Made by a program: the position numbers and the translations under genes | In this document: piece after piece, positions 1-10,917 of the stretch | How the letters are laid out: each line of letters starts with the position of its first letter | Position numbering within the stretch: position 1 is the first letter of the stretch | Notes under the pieces: generated by a model | Databases searched by the model: none | What the model was told of the DNA's origin: nothing | What the model saw: only the letters and a program-made list of their open reading frames with translations | From: Steromphala cineraria | Lineage: Eukaryota > Mollusca > Gastropoda > Trochida > Trochidae | Assembly (NCBI GenBank): GCA_916613615.1 | Contig: OU744730.1 | Coordinates: forward strand, 31,530,815 to 31,594,814 | DNA length: 64,000 nt | Direction: 5' to 3'

Positions 1-999
1 GACCTTATTATGGATAATTCAACTAGACCATATGCATGGAACAGATTCAGCTTGTCAAAGGATTGGGAACACTGTTCACTCGGATTCTGTGTCCTACTTG
101 ATGAAACTTTTCAGGTAATCGAGAACGACGTGAGTGTTATGATGAAAATACTAGGAGACCTTGAGGTCTGCATTCATCATGGACAAGCACAAAACACAAA
201 ACGATATTAACATGTGACGCATTTGATATGTAAATAAGTTATAAATCTGTAAATAAACTACGTTTCAAAATTGTTTTGATATTATGTATTCTTTCGTAAA
301 TATGTCTTTGATACAAAGTCAATATTTCAAGGTGTTGGGTACCTTGATGTACCCTATAACACAGTGGTTGTAAGTTTTTTCGAGGTGCAAGCCGAACTTG
401 TTTGTGGTATCGAACCGAGAACACATCGCCCAAACGCACCTTGGATGTGAAGAGGTAAGGTTATACAATATAACCATCGCACGCCTGGTTATACGAAATA
501 GTTAACCTCTGATATTGACCTGATAACCACACCACGTGGTGTATGCTCGATGGTTATCACAGATATTCACTCAGTCAGCGGTCATTATTTCAAACCTATC
601 AGAACAATGGTAATGTTAATTTATCTTACTGTGAAATATTATCAAAAGCACACCTCGTATAATCAGCACATCTCTACTTAATTATCCCACTGGTCAATGA
701 GTTAGCACATATAAATTAATGCTCTATATATTGTTCTTCTGTAGAGGATAAAATAAACTACAGTGCGTGGTTCTTTAGTCCCTTTTATCACTGACCAAAC
801 GGAAAGAAGAGGGGGTGACAAATGGACGCCATCTGACCATATTTTAAGTTTTACACTTGGTATTTTGTTGCATTGGTATTTGGAAAGTTGGTGGTGCGAA
901 TAAAAATGAAAACTTTAAAATATTTCGTTCATACAAGCTTCATTCATATTATATCAAAGCAATTTTGGTTATCACGAGTCATGAGAAATTATATTTTGA
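1..999. other. No recognised gene; AT-rich single-copy-looking sequence
   Basis: I see no domain, RNA gene or mobile element here. Short open frames exist (about 66 codons on plus at 10-210 and on minus at 239-439), but neither resembles a family I know. The plus frame contains an AG|GTAATC donor-like site near 114, so a small exon cannot be excluded. A nested palindrome lies at 521-559: outer arms TGATAACCA/TGGTTATCA enclose the perfect 12-bp palindrome CACCACGTGGTG at 529-540. Confidence 0.4.
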
Positions 1000-1320
1000 A
1001 ACAAATTTTTATCCATTGTACAAATGAATTTCTTATCAAAACTTAGATTGATGCATAAAATTGTAAAAAATATTACCCCAGCATACTTGCAGGTATTGAT
1101 CCCCCAAAATGCACATAATGATAATTATACTTTAAGAAATTCAGCACAAATTCGTAATATTTTCTGCAGATCGACACAATTTGCTAGATCCTTTGTTCCC
1201 GATGCAATTAGGCAATGGAATGCTTTGCCACAATCTTTAAACTATGTCACTGAATTTAAAAGATTAATATTAACCCGCAAGGGAGCATCATTTTTCTTTG
1301 ATATCAATTTTGGTCGTTGA
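1000..1320 (+). pseudogene. 3' end of a non-LTR retrotransposon (LINE) reverse transcriptase ORF, 5'-truncated
   Basis: The frame open from 1000 and ending with TGA at 1318-1320 encodes about 106 residues that look like the C-terminal tail of LINE ORF2 proteins of the Jockey/CR1 kind. The recognisable pattern is LRLMHKIVKNITPAYL, then TLRNSAQIRNIFCRS, then FARSFVPDAIRQWNALPQS. This tail follows the reverse transcriptase domain and has no known catalytic residues of its own. An in-frame TGA stands immediately upstream at 997-999 and no polymerase motifs precede it, so this is a dead 5'-truncated insertion. No poly(A) or target-site duplication is obvious after the stop. The family call is from pattern memory; the exact clade is not resolved. 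Confidence 0.75.
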
Positions 1321-2285
1321 AGCACCTAAACCACCACTGCACGTTCTTTGTCAGTACGGTACGGTTCTTGTTCTAGATAACCTCACTAAAGAAAAGGAAA
1401 CGCATCTATTCAATAATCTTAAGATAATATCCAATGGTGTTATGAGACATATGTAATGTCGATGCAATCTATTTGATTATATTTGTTCTGAAAATACAGA
1501 CTTCACATCATGGGTATCAAAGAATGTGAACTTTTATGCCAGGGTCACTCAGTGTCAAAGTAACCACTTCGTCTGTAAAACTAATTACCGGGATGTCTAG
1601 ATGTCTAATGCCTTAAGTCAAGAAAGTAAGCAATTTCCTGAGCACATCTAACCAGGTCGGTTTCCTATAGAGCCCTGTCGTGATTTACCCTTTCACTATA
1701 TTTCTTTAAGGTCAGTGTAGAGTTTTGTAGATAAAGCTATTGATGAATGCAGTACTTATAGTAAGTAGTAAGTCTTCTGAATGTAACCAAAAATAACAAA
1801 AATAGTCTTAAAATCAATATGAATAAAAATTGAAGATCACCGACAAATCGAAAGATGATACATTGACTGTTGCAAACTTTTATTATATTTATGTAAATCC
1901 TTCCAAGACCGTTCTTGATTTTTAGATCATATTTTTAATATGTTCTTTTTATTAAATCCATTACTTCTTCCTTAGAAAGGTTCCAATATTCAGTTCTCAG
2001 CCTTAGGCAAAATTTACACTATTCCATATGGATTGATAAAAACGCCTCACAAAAAGACGACATAAAAGTTCATATATATGTTTACTGATCGGACATTGAC
2101 AGCACAGTTTTCAGTGTTAACCTTCCTTTACTGCTTAGAGATTGTTTCACTTATGGCAGTTTTGCAATAACATCTTAAAAGTCGTAAACCAACGTATTTG
2201 CATTTGAGTGAGCTTTGTCGGCCTGAGAAAAGAAATGTAAGTGAAGTTGGGGTTTATCGTGTTGACAGAATTATTTCACACGTGA
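1321..2285. other. No gene seen; contains one copy of a dispersed repeat
   Basis: This stretch is AT-rich with no supported coding region. Positions 1567-1640 share a common ancestor with 9411-9485: both read GTCTGTAAAACT, then ATTAC, a GTCTGGA/GTCTAGA-like stretch, AAGTC, and GCAATTTCC. I did not see terminal repeats or a promoter that would classify this dispersed repeat. Confidence 0.4.
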
Positions 2286-2528
2286 ATGTTGCCATCCAAA
2301 AGAGAGTCGACAGATCAGGAGGAAATGGATCGAAAGGATGAGGGAAAGATGGTGAAGAAAACAGGTTTTAGAACGACTAAAAATTTAGTCTGGGTTCTAT
2401 CCCTTGACCTCTCCAGCTTGGATGACCCTATCAGGAGGATACAAGCACTAGCTGGCATAGCTCTCGGGGTCGCCGCAGCACACAAACCACCACACCACGA
2501 TGAGGTACTACGTCTAGTGGTAGACTGA
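2286..2528 (+). pseudogene. Possible LINE 3'-end fragment (80-codon open frame)
   Basis: This short stretch is clearly more GC-rich than its surroundings. The plus frame ends with DDPIRRIQALAGIALGV followed by HKPPHHDEVLRLVVD and a TGA. The underlying DNA, with GGCATAGCTCTCGGGGTC and CACACCACGATGAGGT, resembles the 3'-terminal part of LINE families that I recall from mollusc genomes, but this is memory and cannot be checked here. The first 40 residues are highly charged and unrecognised. The abrupt composition change supports a transposed fragment rather than a host gene. A small host exon is the alternative. Confidence 0.35.
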
Positions 2529-4239
2529 GTGAAATGAACAACCAAATAGGCTGAAACTTCAAATACAGAAATAAAGAAATTGCAAAATAGGATTTCCATA
2601 CAATCCAGGTATAAGAGTCACCATAATCAATTGTTGGGATGTTTAGTTTTTAGTTGTTAAGCATTTTCTATTTGCTGATTCAACTACTTCCTTCATGATT
2701 GTGATAACTATAAACTTAGGCTAAAGACAATATTATTATGGTGTAATGCGTGTATTCTTTATCCTTTGATATAAGACATGAAGGCATAACTCTTCTTTAA
2801 AGTTGTAAAACTTCTGTTTTAATTAAACGATCTCAAATACTTAATTTCCTGAAGTTTCTGAAAGCAGATACGTGAACATACATTCAGATGACTCTCATGA
2901 TTTCACGGAACATGCGTGGGATTTACACAACTGCTATATCATATTCAAAACACTTTATTTAGAATTGAAGGTCATATGGCCAAAGGTACAACAGATATCA
3001 TATATATAAATGATGCGTGTAGAGCAAGTAAACAATATATGAAATAATACTTATATTAAAAATATCATATAAGAGCTTGTAAGATGTTCCTTTTGAACAC
3101 AAACTATAGCTATAAGGGGATTTTTAAATGAATATTTCTAAATCTCATTGCATCAAAACTTATGTTATATATAATGTTATGCGCTCGATAATTGTCTAAG
3201 TATTTATCATGTTTATGAGGCTTCAAGTCGTTAGTACAATATCAAACGGCGGATAATTTTCTAAATTATACTTAAGCTTAGGGAAACGATGATTGTAGTT
3301 TGTGACTGATTCTTCAGCGTAAAATACATCTTTGTCTTCTTTCGTCACCGAGACAAAATATGTTTATGACAAAAGTGCTTGTCAAGTGTCATCTGCCGAT
3401 TGTGGCAAGTTGACAAAACAACCACGGGATTCATGTGACGCACGTGCGTATCGATTTTTTCTCAGGTTGGAGCATTCAAGACAGCATGAGATGCACGTGC
3501 AATAAACTTGTTTTCAGACAGTGATGCCTACGGCATGATAAGTGCGGCTTACTACAAATTCCAGTGACGGTTGCCTTTTATTACTTACAATTTTACAAAT
3601 TAAGCATCATTACTTCATTTTCCTTATTCATAAGATTTTCCGACTTCAATATATATGGAGAGATACAATAAAAGTTTAGAAAATTTACACAAACAAGTAT
3701 AAAATGACACGAAAACTGGTTTGAAAATACTGCCTTCTGATTGGTTCCTTATAAAACTTTTTAAGAAATTATTTCGCCAAAATCACCTCTCAATATTTAC
3801 GACTAAATCGTATACAAACTGCACTCGGTGAACTTTCTGTTTACACAAGATTTGCAGGTAATATGAATTTAAAAATCAGAGACTTGCCGACATTCTTGAA
3901 ACCTGTAATTTTTGGTGAAATACATGTAAGCACCTACTTGGTCGCGTCTCTATGTAAAAGTAAGTACTGTATTTGTGTGTTTAGAGATGTAAAAGCACGT
4001 ATACATCAACATCAACATTTGGTGGACAGCTATTTGTCAAATGAACAGAAGCGACTTTATTTTCTAATTTTGCATAATGCTGCCATTGATCCTACGTAAC
4101 CTCTTATTCACAAGTGACCATATTTCCTGGCACAGAGTACTTAACTATGACACTAAAATAAAGGTTTCTTGACCGGCTTACACTTGGTGTCTACATGTTC
4201 GATATTATAGTGAACATCTACTTTTAGAATAACGTTCTT
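2529..4239. other. No recognised gene; E-box-like palindrome at 3438-3449
   Basis: I find no domain or element in this AT-rich interval. A 78-codon plus frame at 3863-4099 is unrecognised and has no supporting context. A perfect 12-bp palindrome, ACGCACGTGCGT, lies at 3438-3449, with a second GCACGTGC about 50 bp downstream near 3494. These contain E-box (CACGTG) cores, but nothing ties them to a gene. Confidence 0.35.
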
Positions 4240-4461
4240 TCATGTTGGGTCGATCCATGTATTGACTTCAAAAATCGCAACTCTGACGACGTTGAAAATC
4301 TGTCTTCTATTAATATTACCCTCAATGAAATGTAGTTGAGTTGTATCTAAATGAATTTTGAATGACAACATCCACGTGTTAAATAGCTGAAACATTGCTG
4401 TCAACCCTTTAAATCTCAACTCACTCACCCATTCAATCTCTGACAATTTCTTCAATGTCAC
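4240..4461 (-). repeat. Host flank of the 4.47-kb MITE, partly duplicated at 20,501-20,612
   Basis: Positions about 4351-4461 match 20,501-20,612 closely, including ATGACAACATCCACGTGTTA and CTCACTCACCCATT. The minus strand is open through both copies with the same reading (FQLFNTWMLSFK; SELRFKGLTAMF versus SELRCKGVTAIF). In the 4.4-kb copy the frame continues to 4240 (NRRQIFNVVRVAIFEVNTW). I do not recognise the sequence. It matters because it shows that a piece of this locus, together with the left half of its MITE, was copied into the array. Confidence 0.6.
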
Positions 4462-4836
4462 ATTTGGAGTCATTCTCTCCCAACAGAGGCAGATCAAGTC
4501 AAGTTTGTGGGATAGAATGGGATACGTACGGAAGCCTTTTAGGGCCACACAATTTTTTTTATTATTTTGAAAATTCAAGAAACTATGTTGAAAATTCAAG
4601 ATACTAAGTGCAATCAAATTGTGCAATCAGCGATGCTGTTCTTAAATCATCATTTTGGCTACTAACTAATGGCAAAAACATTGTGATATGCGAGAAGCGT
4701 TGTCATTTGACAAAGAAATTTAAATGGATTGTGGTGCGAACTGCCGGAACCCAGGGATTTCGGCGTAATATGAAAGAGGCTGTATCAACATTTCTTGACT
4801 TTTATCTGCCTCTGTGGGGAGAGAATGATTTGGAGT
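4462..4836. mobile_element. MITE (long TIR, 9-bp TSD), complete copy 1
   Basis: The element spans 4471-4827. It begins CATTCTCTCCC and ends with the inverted form GGGGAGAGAATG. It is flanked by perfect 9-bp direct repeats ATTTGGAGT at 4462-4470 and 4828-4836. The right terminal inverted repeat is long (about 68 bp, through CAGAGGC, GATAAAAGTC, TTTCGGCG). The left one is shortened to about 30 bp by an internal deletion after GATCAAGTC. There is no transposase, so it is non-autonomous. A 9-bp TSD with long TIRs fits Mutator-like elements best, though Merlin-like elements also make 8-9 bp duplications. A decayed insert with an A/T-rich run lies inside at about 4550-4610. Related copies lie at 20.3, 20.6, 26.1, 35.0, 36.9, 39.3 and 47.7 kb. 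Confidence 0.85.
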
Positions 4837-5010
4837 ACACAATCAAGTTGGGGCAGTCACACTTACCTTCATTTACCGTGTTAAACGTAGTTCATTGAAT
4901 GTAGTCACAAAAACGCTAACGTGCCGAAAATGAGTGCATTTTAAGTAACTACGTAAAACGACGTTTCATTATAAGTTCGTTCACTACGTGTAAGTACGAT
5001 TATGTACATA
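4837..5010. other. ACGT-rich degenerate sequence left of the LINE insertion
   Basis: Irregular repeats of ACGT-type words (CTACGTAAAACGACGTTTC, CACTACGTGTAAGTACG) recur on the other side of the LINE at 5985-6110 (CTACGTTTAACCACGTT, AACTACGTTGAAACACGTT) and again near 6515-6570. The LINE may have inserted into one ACGTT-rich element. I cannot define its ends. Confidence 0.35.
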
Positions 5011-5976
5011 GAGAGAGAGAGAAAGAGAGAATCTTTATTTCCTCCAATACTTTGAAGATTGTTACATTGTTATATTATAAAACGTAGGATGAATGGACAA
5101 GAGCATTTACAATATATACAATAAAACAGTGCACAAATTCAATTTGTATAAACATTTGTAAGACACGATCTGAGCTTATATACAAAATTGTAAACTTAAG
5201 AATAATAAATTCCCATGTAGTATGATTTACATATTTCGAAAAATCTGTTGTACCTCCGAATAGAAAAGTTAGCATATCAAGGTCTTCTTGCATTTCAAAT
5301 AAAATATACGTTTCAACATCAAGCGAATCTATAAGTGAGCTAAAAAAGTCATTTCTATCACAAGTAAGGCTTTCACAGTGTAATAATATGTGGAAATCAT
5401 AGTCATAAGTATGTGTTTTGCATAAAGTACATTCTTTTGATATTTTTCCTCTAGATGATACTTTCATACATAGCTGAAGAGCGTTTCTGTATTCTGGTTT
5501 TACATAGGCCAGTTGCCAAAGAATGTGATAGTCAAGTGTATTGTGAACATTTGCATACAGGGACATATTGTTATCAACAGATAATTTTAAAAGCCATGTT
5601 TGTTCTTCTACCCTATGTACATTTGTATTCACAATTTTTCGCCATTCAGCTTTTGTTGGAAAATAACCCTTTTGAATATAAGTACAAAGATAACCATATA
5701 AATTATATTTGGAAAGGATTGATATTAGATCATCGCAGATTGAGTGGGGTTTGTTAGGAAGTGAGATTGTTGCATAGAAAATGTTTTTTTGCTATGTTGT
5801 TACAGTATAAGTTGCATAAGCGTCCAAAGAATATAAGTTTACATTTATCTATGTAACCGGTGAGTGTCCAAAGTCCTAAGTTTGAAATATTGGAGAGTGA
5901 CGATGATCTATTATCAAGCCCTTGAACAAGACGAGCGAAGTAACGTTGTGTAATTTCTAACAAGTTTTCAAATTTT
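5011..5976 (-). pseudogene. 3' part of a non-LTR retrotransposon on the minus strand, frameshifted, with GA/CT-rich 3' tail
   Basis: Read on the minus strand, the segment starts FENLLEITQRYFARLVQGL, continues with GLWTLTGYIDKCKLIFFGRL, breaks at about 5755, and resumes one frame over at PNKPHSICDDLISILSKYN. It runs on to a TAA near 5075. Later landmarks are FPTKAEWRKIV, the zinc-knuckle-like CTLCKTHTYDYDFHILLHC, and LTFLFGG. This order is that of the C-terminal third of LINE ORF2 proteins that I recall from oysters and mussels (CR1/L2-like); the reverse transcriptase core is absent. After the stop, the minus strand carries AATAAAGATT and ends in a CT-rich simple run (5011-5030 on plus: GAGAGAGAGAGAAAGAGAGA), a typical LINE 3' tail. 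It is 5'-truncated, frameshifted and certainly dead. Confidence 0.8.
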
Positions 5977-6784
5977 CAAAAAGCTAAGTTCGTCTACGTT
6001 TAACCACGTTGATCTACATTTAAGAACGTTTATTAGTACAATTAAGTAGGTTGAACTACGTTGAAACACGTTTAGGTACATTAAAGTAGGGTAAATCACG
6101 GCACTACAGTGGTAGGGTATATATAGACACACGTTTATGTATTTCATTCTTTCTCTTAATTGTCAAGCCAACAGGTGTGTTAGTTCATTTTATCAACTAT
6201 ATGGGTAAAACGAGAGGCAGAAAAAGTCGCCCCCACCTTCTGATTCAAATCAAGCCGCAAGAGATATTCCTTAATTCATTTATAAATTCAATAATGCTTC
6301 AGGATCTTCTACCTCCAATTCGGACATAAGGGTATGATATTGACCGTGTAATGGCCCACCATCTTCTTTGTTTTCTCTGCGTTTCGTCGTCAAGTTCGAT
6401 CTTGTTAATGTATTGAGCAAACATATCATTTCTCTGTTGATAGCAGCTAAATGCTGTATCATTTTCACCATCCTTCCACTCATCCTCTCTCAGTTGTTAA
6501 ATGAATAGTGTTAAAACGCATACCATAACGCATAAGTACGTTCTGCATCACTACGTTCATAAACGTAAGTGTGACTGGGGCATTAAAGAGGAAGTTCCGG
6601 AACAGGATTGGATTAGGCTCATTCGAGTTTTGTATAAGCTTTCCCAATTCATATCCAAAAATAAGTAGCATGCTATGTTCCAATTCGGTTACATTTCGTT
6701 ACGAATATAGAAGGCACGAATTGGAAATGGCCGAAAGACTATTCACTTCACATCTGTGTGAAACATGTTGATCGAAACGTTTAG
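5977..6784. other. Unclassified sequence; minus-strand open frames of unknown meaning
   Basis: The first part (5985-6110) is ACGTT-rich, like the sequence left of the LINE. Minus frames of 67 codons (6280-6483 and 6480-6683) are unrecognised. The first (MVKMIQHLAAINREMICLLN and a charged C-terminal half) looks helical but matches no family I can name. I would not call a gene. Confidence 0.3.
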
Positions 6785-6985
6785 GAGATAAGTCACATTA
6801 GGAAACTCTGAACATAAGTACGTGATGAAAGGCGGGCTGGAAGATTTAAAAGGGTTTTTATGTCCTTGCTTTTTACTACTTAATCTAATCTGACATGTTA
6901 CCACCAAGTATGTGTGCCAATACTTTACAGTTCTGTCAAGACGCCCAGAAAGTCTTAAAGTTTTGGAGTAAATCGAGAATCTTAA
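6785..6985 (+). pseudogene. Strongly diverged relic of array segment S1 (LEDLKGF)
   Basis: This segment aligns with the repeated S1 blocks of the downstream array (for example 25,020-25,200 and 43,555-43,720): GATAAGTCACATTAGGAAACTC, then GTGATGAAA, the LEDLKGF codons at 6837-6857, and AATCTAATCTGACAT. About 36 bp are missing between the first two blocks. Against the 43.6-kb copy, the codons for LEDLKGF differ at six of seven third positions and nowhere else, all synonymous. The antiparallel frame (KNPFKSSS, CSEFPNVTY) shares the same wobble positions and is also preserved, so the coding strand is not settled. The plus frame meets a TGA shortly after. This is the oldest relic of the amplified unit in the window and lies 5 kb outside the array. 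Confidence 0.6.
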
Positions 6986-7030
6986 GTAGGAACGCAAGTT
7001 TTTCGTAAAATTAGATGTGTAATAAAACAG

Positions 7031-7130
7031 TATACATTTTGTAGTAGTGTGTAGGGCAATACCGACTTCAGCGCCAGTGACCTAGGTTCGAATCCCGTTG
7101 GAAATTGATTGATATGAATTCTGATGTCGG
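7031..7130 (+). repeat. tRNA-derived SINE head (relic)
   Basis: A tRNA-like segment contains a perfect RNA polymerase III B box, GGTTCGAATCC (7086-7096), preceded by GGGCAATACCGAC and followed by a short unrelated tail. The A-box region is degenerate. Its sequence differs from the SINE family at 11-12 kb, so it is a second family or a much older relic. No intact cloverleaf is evident, so I do not call a functional tRNA. Confidence 0.55.
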
Positions 7131-7687
7131 TCTCATAATGCCTGAAGTTGCAAAAAAGACACTTAAATGTTAATTAGTTTACAAACAATTACTCAAATTG
7201 ATTTAAGAAAAGATATCCAAAATATTAAATATATGATATATAATATAAAGGTTTGTTTCTACCTTCTTACGACAACGACGAAATTCATCTCTATCAAACA
7301 TTCTCCTTGTAGGGTTTAAAATTCTTTTAAATACAAAACGATTTGTAGAACAGAAAACGATTGTTTTATATTATTGTTTGAATTATTTCATAAATGCATC
7401 ATTTTCACAACGTACACGATTTCAAGACCACAGAGAATAACACGCACGTTATTAAACATATTTCATGTTAAAATATGATTGATGTAACATGTTTTCGTGT
7501 AATAAAAGGTTAATGAAAATGATTGTCATGAGTACCAACAAAGTGTAAAAGAGGAAATATTAACCTGAAAATGTTATTTGATGAACAGGGGCTGAGAAAG
7601 GAAAGGAACAGTTCTACCAACAACAGAGTGACATCTTACAAAACCAGCGTACCATTTTGCCCAAATTGTGCGCAACAGTCTAAATCA
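7131..7687. other. No features seen
   Basis: AT-rich sequence with no gene, RNA or element that I can support. Confidence 0.4.
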
Positions 7688-8468
7688 GTAAATTACGAAT
7701 GCTGAGGAACTTTTGATGCATATGGTCGACAACACAATCATGTTTTCCACACGTCTGGGTGAAATGAAGATATTATTTACCTTTATTAGATATTTATTAT
7801 TTTGTAAATATCATCTTTAAAAGATATTTATTTTTGGTAAATATCATCTTTAATCCTTTGTAAATTTTTGTAAATATTTGTAAAGTTTTGTAAATATTTG
7901 TAAAGTTTTGTAAATATTTGTAAATATCATTTTTAATCTGTAATAAATATTTCTAAATATCATCTTTTATCTTTTGTAAAAATTTGAGAATATCATGTTT
8001 AATTAATAGTGTAACAATTTAGTAAGTTTTGACAATATCATCTTCAGTCCTGTTGTGCGTATGTGACATGTAGTCATGCTTTTTATTGTTTAATTGATAA
8101 TTTGTTTAGGCTAGAAATATATATTTTGGGGTGTTTGGGTTGTATGGGTAAATGTTATACGATGTATTGATAATTTAAAGAAACGTTGGATAAGCATTGT
8201 ATTTGTTGTGTATTTGAAGGCTATCGAACATGTTTTGATACCGAGATAATGCAATGTCAACCAATTTAAATGTTCAGTTTTCTAACACTTGTGCACTCAA
8301 TTGACTAAAAATACCACATACGTTATTTCATTCCAAATTAGATTATGACAGTTTATAACTAATAGTTAATCTCTGAGTAGCGCCATTGTCTTGTTTGATT
8401 TGTAAATTACGAATGCTGAGGAACTTATGATGCATTTCGTCGACAACACAATCATGTTTTCCACACGT
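7688..8468. repeat. 67-bp direct repeats flanking an AT-rich minisatellite
   Basis: Positions 7688-7754 and 8402-8468 are near-identical 67-bp direct repeats (GTAAATTACGAATGCTGAGG through TTTTCCACACGT), 714 bp apart. Only a few bases differ (TTTTGATGCATATGG versus TTATGATGCATTTCG). Between them, 7790-8040 is a run of TTTGTAAATAT-like words including a regular 20-bp unit, TTTTGTAAATATTTGTAAAG, at about 7866-7930. The pair could be the termini of a small composite element or a local duplication. I see no TG...CA long terminal repeat, primer-binding site or TSD. Confidence 0.6.
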
Positions 8469-10366
8469 ATACCGCTTAACTAAAGTGTGAAGGAGCTATA
8501 GAGATTTGTGTTAATCTTGTGTGTTTCCGTATCAATAATATTATTTACTATGAATAATATTTGCATGGTGTGAGGCACTTTGGAGCATAACAGGGATATA
8601 TACTATTCCTAATATAAGATACCAATGAAACGGAAACACAAGAGATTGATAATCATATTTATATATTATGTCATTTTTACACATGTTATATTCATATTCC
8701 TTCAAACAGTGCGTTGTGACCTAAATTTGGAGGTGTATTTCTATTCACAATAAACCAAGGTGAGGGCCACATTGTCGCAATATTCCGTTATGAATTGCTT
8801 TGAAATTTTCCCTCATGCATGTAAAATATTTTCTTAAACGACATACGCCTCTCTTTAAAATCAATCAATGGTTTAAGTCTGAGCAAACATTTATGGGTTT
8901 CCAATAACACAAAATATGGATGAATACCTGACCAACGTCGCTAAACAAGGGGAAGTAACTGCATTCCTAATAAGCTGCATTGTCATGGTTGTTCCGACAG
9001 TTCGGTTACGGTATCCTTGATTCATTCAACAATACTTTATGTACAATAGCCGATATTTGTTGCAGTTATGTTGTATTCAACCCACGATGAAAATAAATGT
9101 GTCATGCTTCAATTACCATGGTATTGTTTACATCTGAATGCGTAAGAGACCTACCCTTCTTGGGTTTTTTTGTACATTTGCAACCGTACCAAAAAACTTA
9201 AGATTCAGATGGACAAGTGAAATCAGGTGAATATTGAATTTTTGAAATTAGAAATACGTTATATAAGGCAAAACTGAAGATTCGATTTTTCGATAATATT
9301 GAACAATCAACATACTTTCAACCAATCTATCATGGGTTCTAACAGTTTCTAACGTGAAGTACGCCTGATACAATGCAGTGACTAAAGGTGATTTGGTGAC
9401 GAAATTGTCACTTTGTCTGTAAAACTGATTACGCGAACGTCTGGAGGTTTATTGCCGTAAGTCGAGCAAGTATGCAATTTCCGGGTCAAGGTAACATTTC
9501 TAGGAAACCCCTTGATGAAATACCCATTACACAAAGAACTGTCGAGTCGAGCTTCGTAGTGCATTGTTTTCTAACCGATGCACTTAATTATCTGCCTTTT
9601 CGGTGCTGCTTTAAAAACCGCCAGGCCGAAGAAAGTACACGCAACAGTCTGCTTTAATTCATTTATTATGTGTTGTTTCAATAATTTCACATTAACAAAA
9701 AAAGAAGATATTTGCAGCATTTAAGTATTAAAATAGTAGTAGAATAAAATAATTATGTAGGCAGGGGTAAGAAATCGATTAACACTATCATAACCCCTAC
9801 CTTGTTTTACTATGTACGTTTTTTTAATTTTCAAATATAAAATGTTTTTTTGTTGTTAAAGAACATTTCTGTTATATCCAAAAAAAATTGGAACAATTAA
9901 TTTTTAGCTGAAAATCTTAAATATGATGAATTTAACTGTAGTGTGCACTTTCTTTTGCCTGGCAGTTTAGATTCTTGTTTATCTTACTTTCATAAACCTA
10001 CACTTATCAGTACTTTAAACTTACGAATTATTACTATCTTGAGCTGTGAAAGTTAATCGAGGAAATAAGTTGCTTAATCTGTATTTTCCACGACATTCCA
10101 TTGTTTAACAAATGCAAATGGTTCTAATCTCCGTTTTCTCTGCAAATACTTGCCAAGAATATTTATTTTTGTTAAAAAACATACACATTAGCTTTTGCTC
10201 ATTTATAATCGCTGCATTTTCGATGCCCTAGAAAGATAAGAAACATGTTTTATTGTTTCAACCAAAATTCACCACGAACGCCTTTTGTATTGATATGCTG
10301 AAATTAATACGGAATCAAAGTCCTCTTAATTCCTCTGATTAAACATAGTGAAAAAGTCAAAGTGGA
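8469..10366. other. No recognised gene; dispersed repeat at 9411-9485
   Basis: No coding or RNA feature is supported. A 60-codon pair of overlapping frames near 9382-9657 sits on the repeat related to 1567-1640 and is not gene-like. A GGGGAAGTAACT word near 8950 resembles one near the right end of the 37.7-39.1 kb element on its other strand, which may be chance. Confidence 0.4.
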
Positions 10367-10400
10367 GTGAACAAACACAAGTATTTCATAATTACTGGAG

Positions 10401-10814
10401 GGGATGTATGGAAGGGGATGTGTGCCAAAAATGAATTCATGTACACTCGTAACTCGCAAGATGTAACATGTCGTTCTCAACCATGCAATTCTCGAAAAGA
10501 CAAGTCCAAGCGTGCAAAACTAACATTTCAATCCTGTAAAACTCAACTTGCTGTTCTCAACTTTACAAAGTTCAAATGTTATTCAAGAAATGTCAAAGAC
10601 AAAACCCGATTTTCTATCTTGAATAAGAGTAATATTCACAATAAGCAATGCTATAAGTTACGTTTATCATATGGAAAATTGAAAATAAAGAGTTGTAAAA
10701 TCAGCTTGGACTCGTCTTTTCGAGAATTGCATGGTTGAGAACGACATGTTACATCTTGCAAGTTACGAGTGTACATGAATTCATTTTTGGCACACATCCC
10801 CTTCCATAGGGATG
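10401..10814. mobile_element. 402-bp hairpin MITE with 105-bp TIRs and 6-bp TSD
   Basis: Positions 10407-10808 form a near-perfect terminal inverted repeat element. The left arm starts TATGGAAGGGGATGTGTGCC and the right arm is its reverse complement. The arms match for about 105 bp with two visible mismatches (CTCGC/CTTGC and AAGACA/AAGACG). GGGATG flanks both ends (10401-10406, 10809-10814), consistent with a 6-bp target-site duplication, although the same word also occurs inside the arm. The loop (about 190 bp) is AT-rich and carries no transposase. A 123-codon plus frame runs through the left arm and loop and is a by-product of the hairpin. The high arm identity suggests recent insertion. 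The superfamily is not identified from the termini. Confidence 0.85.
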
Positions 10815-10917
10815 AAGATTGGCTCTTATTAGCATGTTCGAGCCGCCTTGCTACATATGCGTGTCTATCAGCCTAATGTAGCTCCTACCATACCCAAATG
10901 CAAAACGTTCTTAATGT

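Noticed and set aside
7860..7935. CRISPR-like array of short repeats
   Set aside because: The 20-bp units are contiguous AT-rich minisatellite without spacers, and the window is eukaryotic.
10367..10738. 123-codon plus-strand open frame
   Set aside because: It runs through the left arm and loop of the 402-bp hairpin MITE; the inverted repeat and flanking duplicates explain it, and the product resembles no family.
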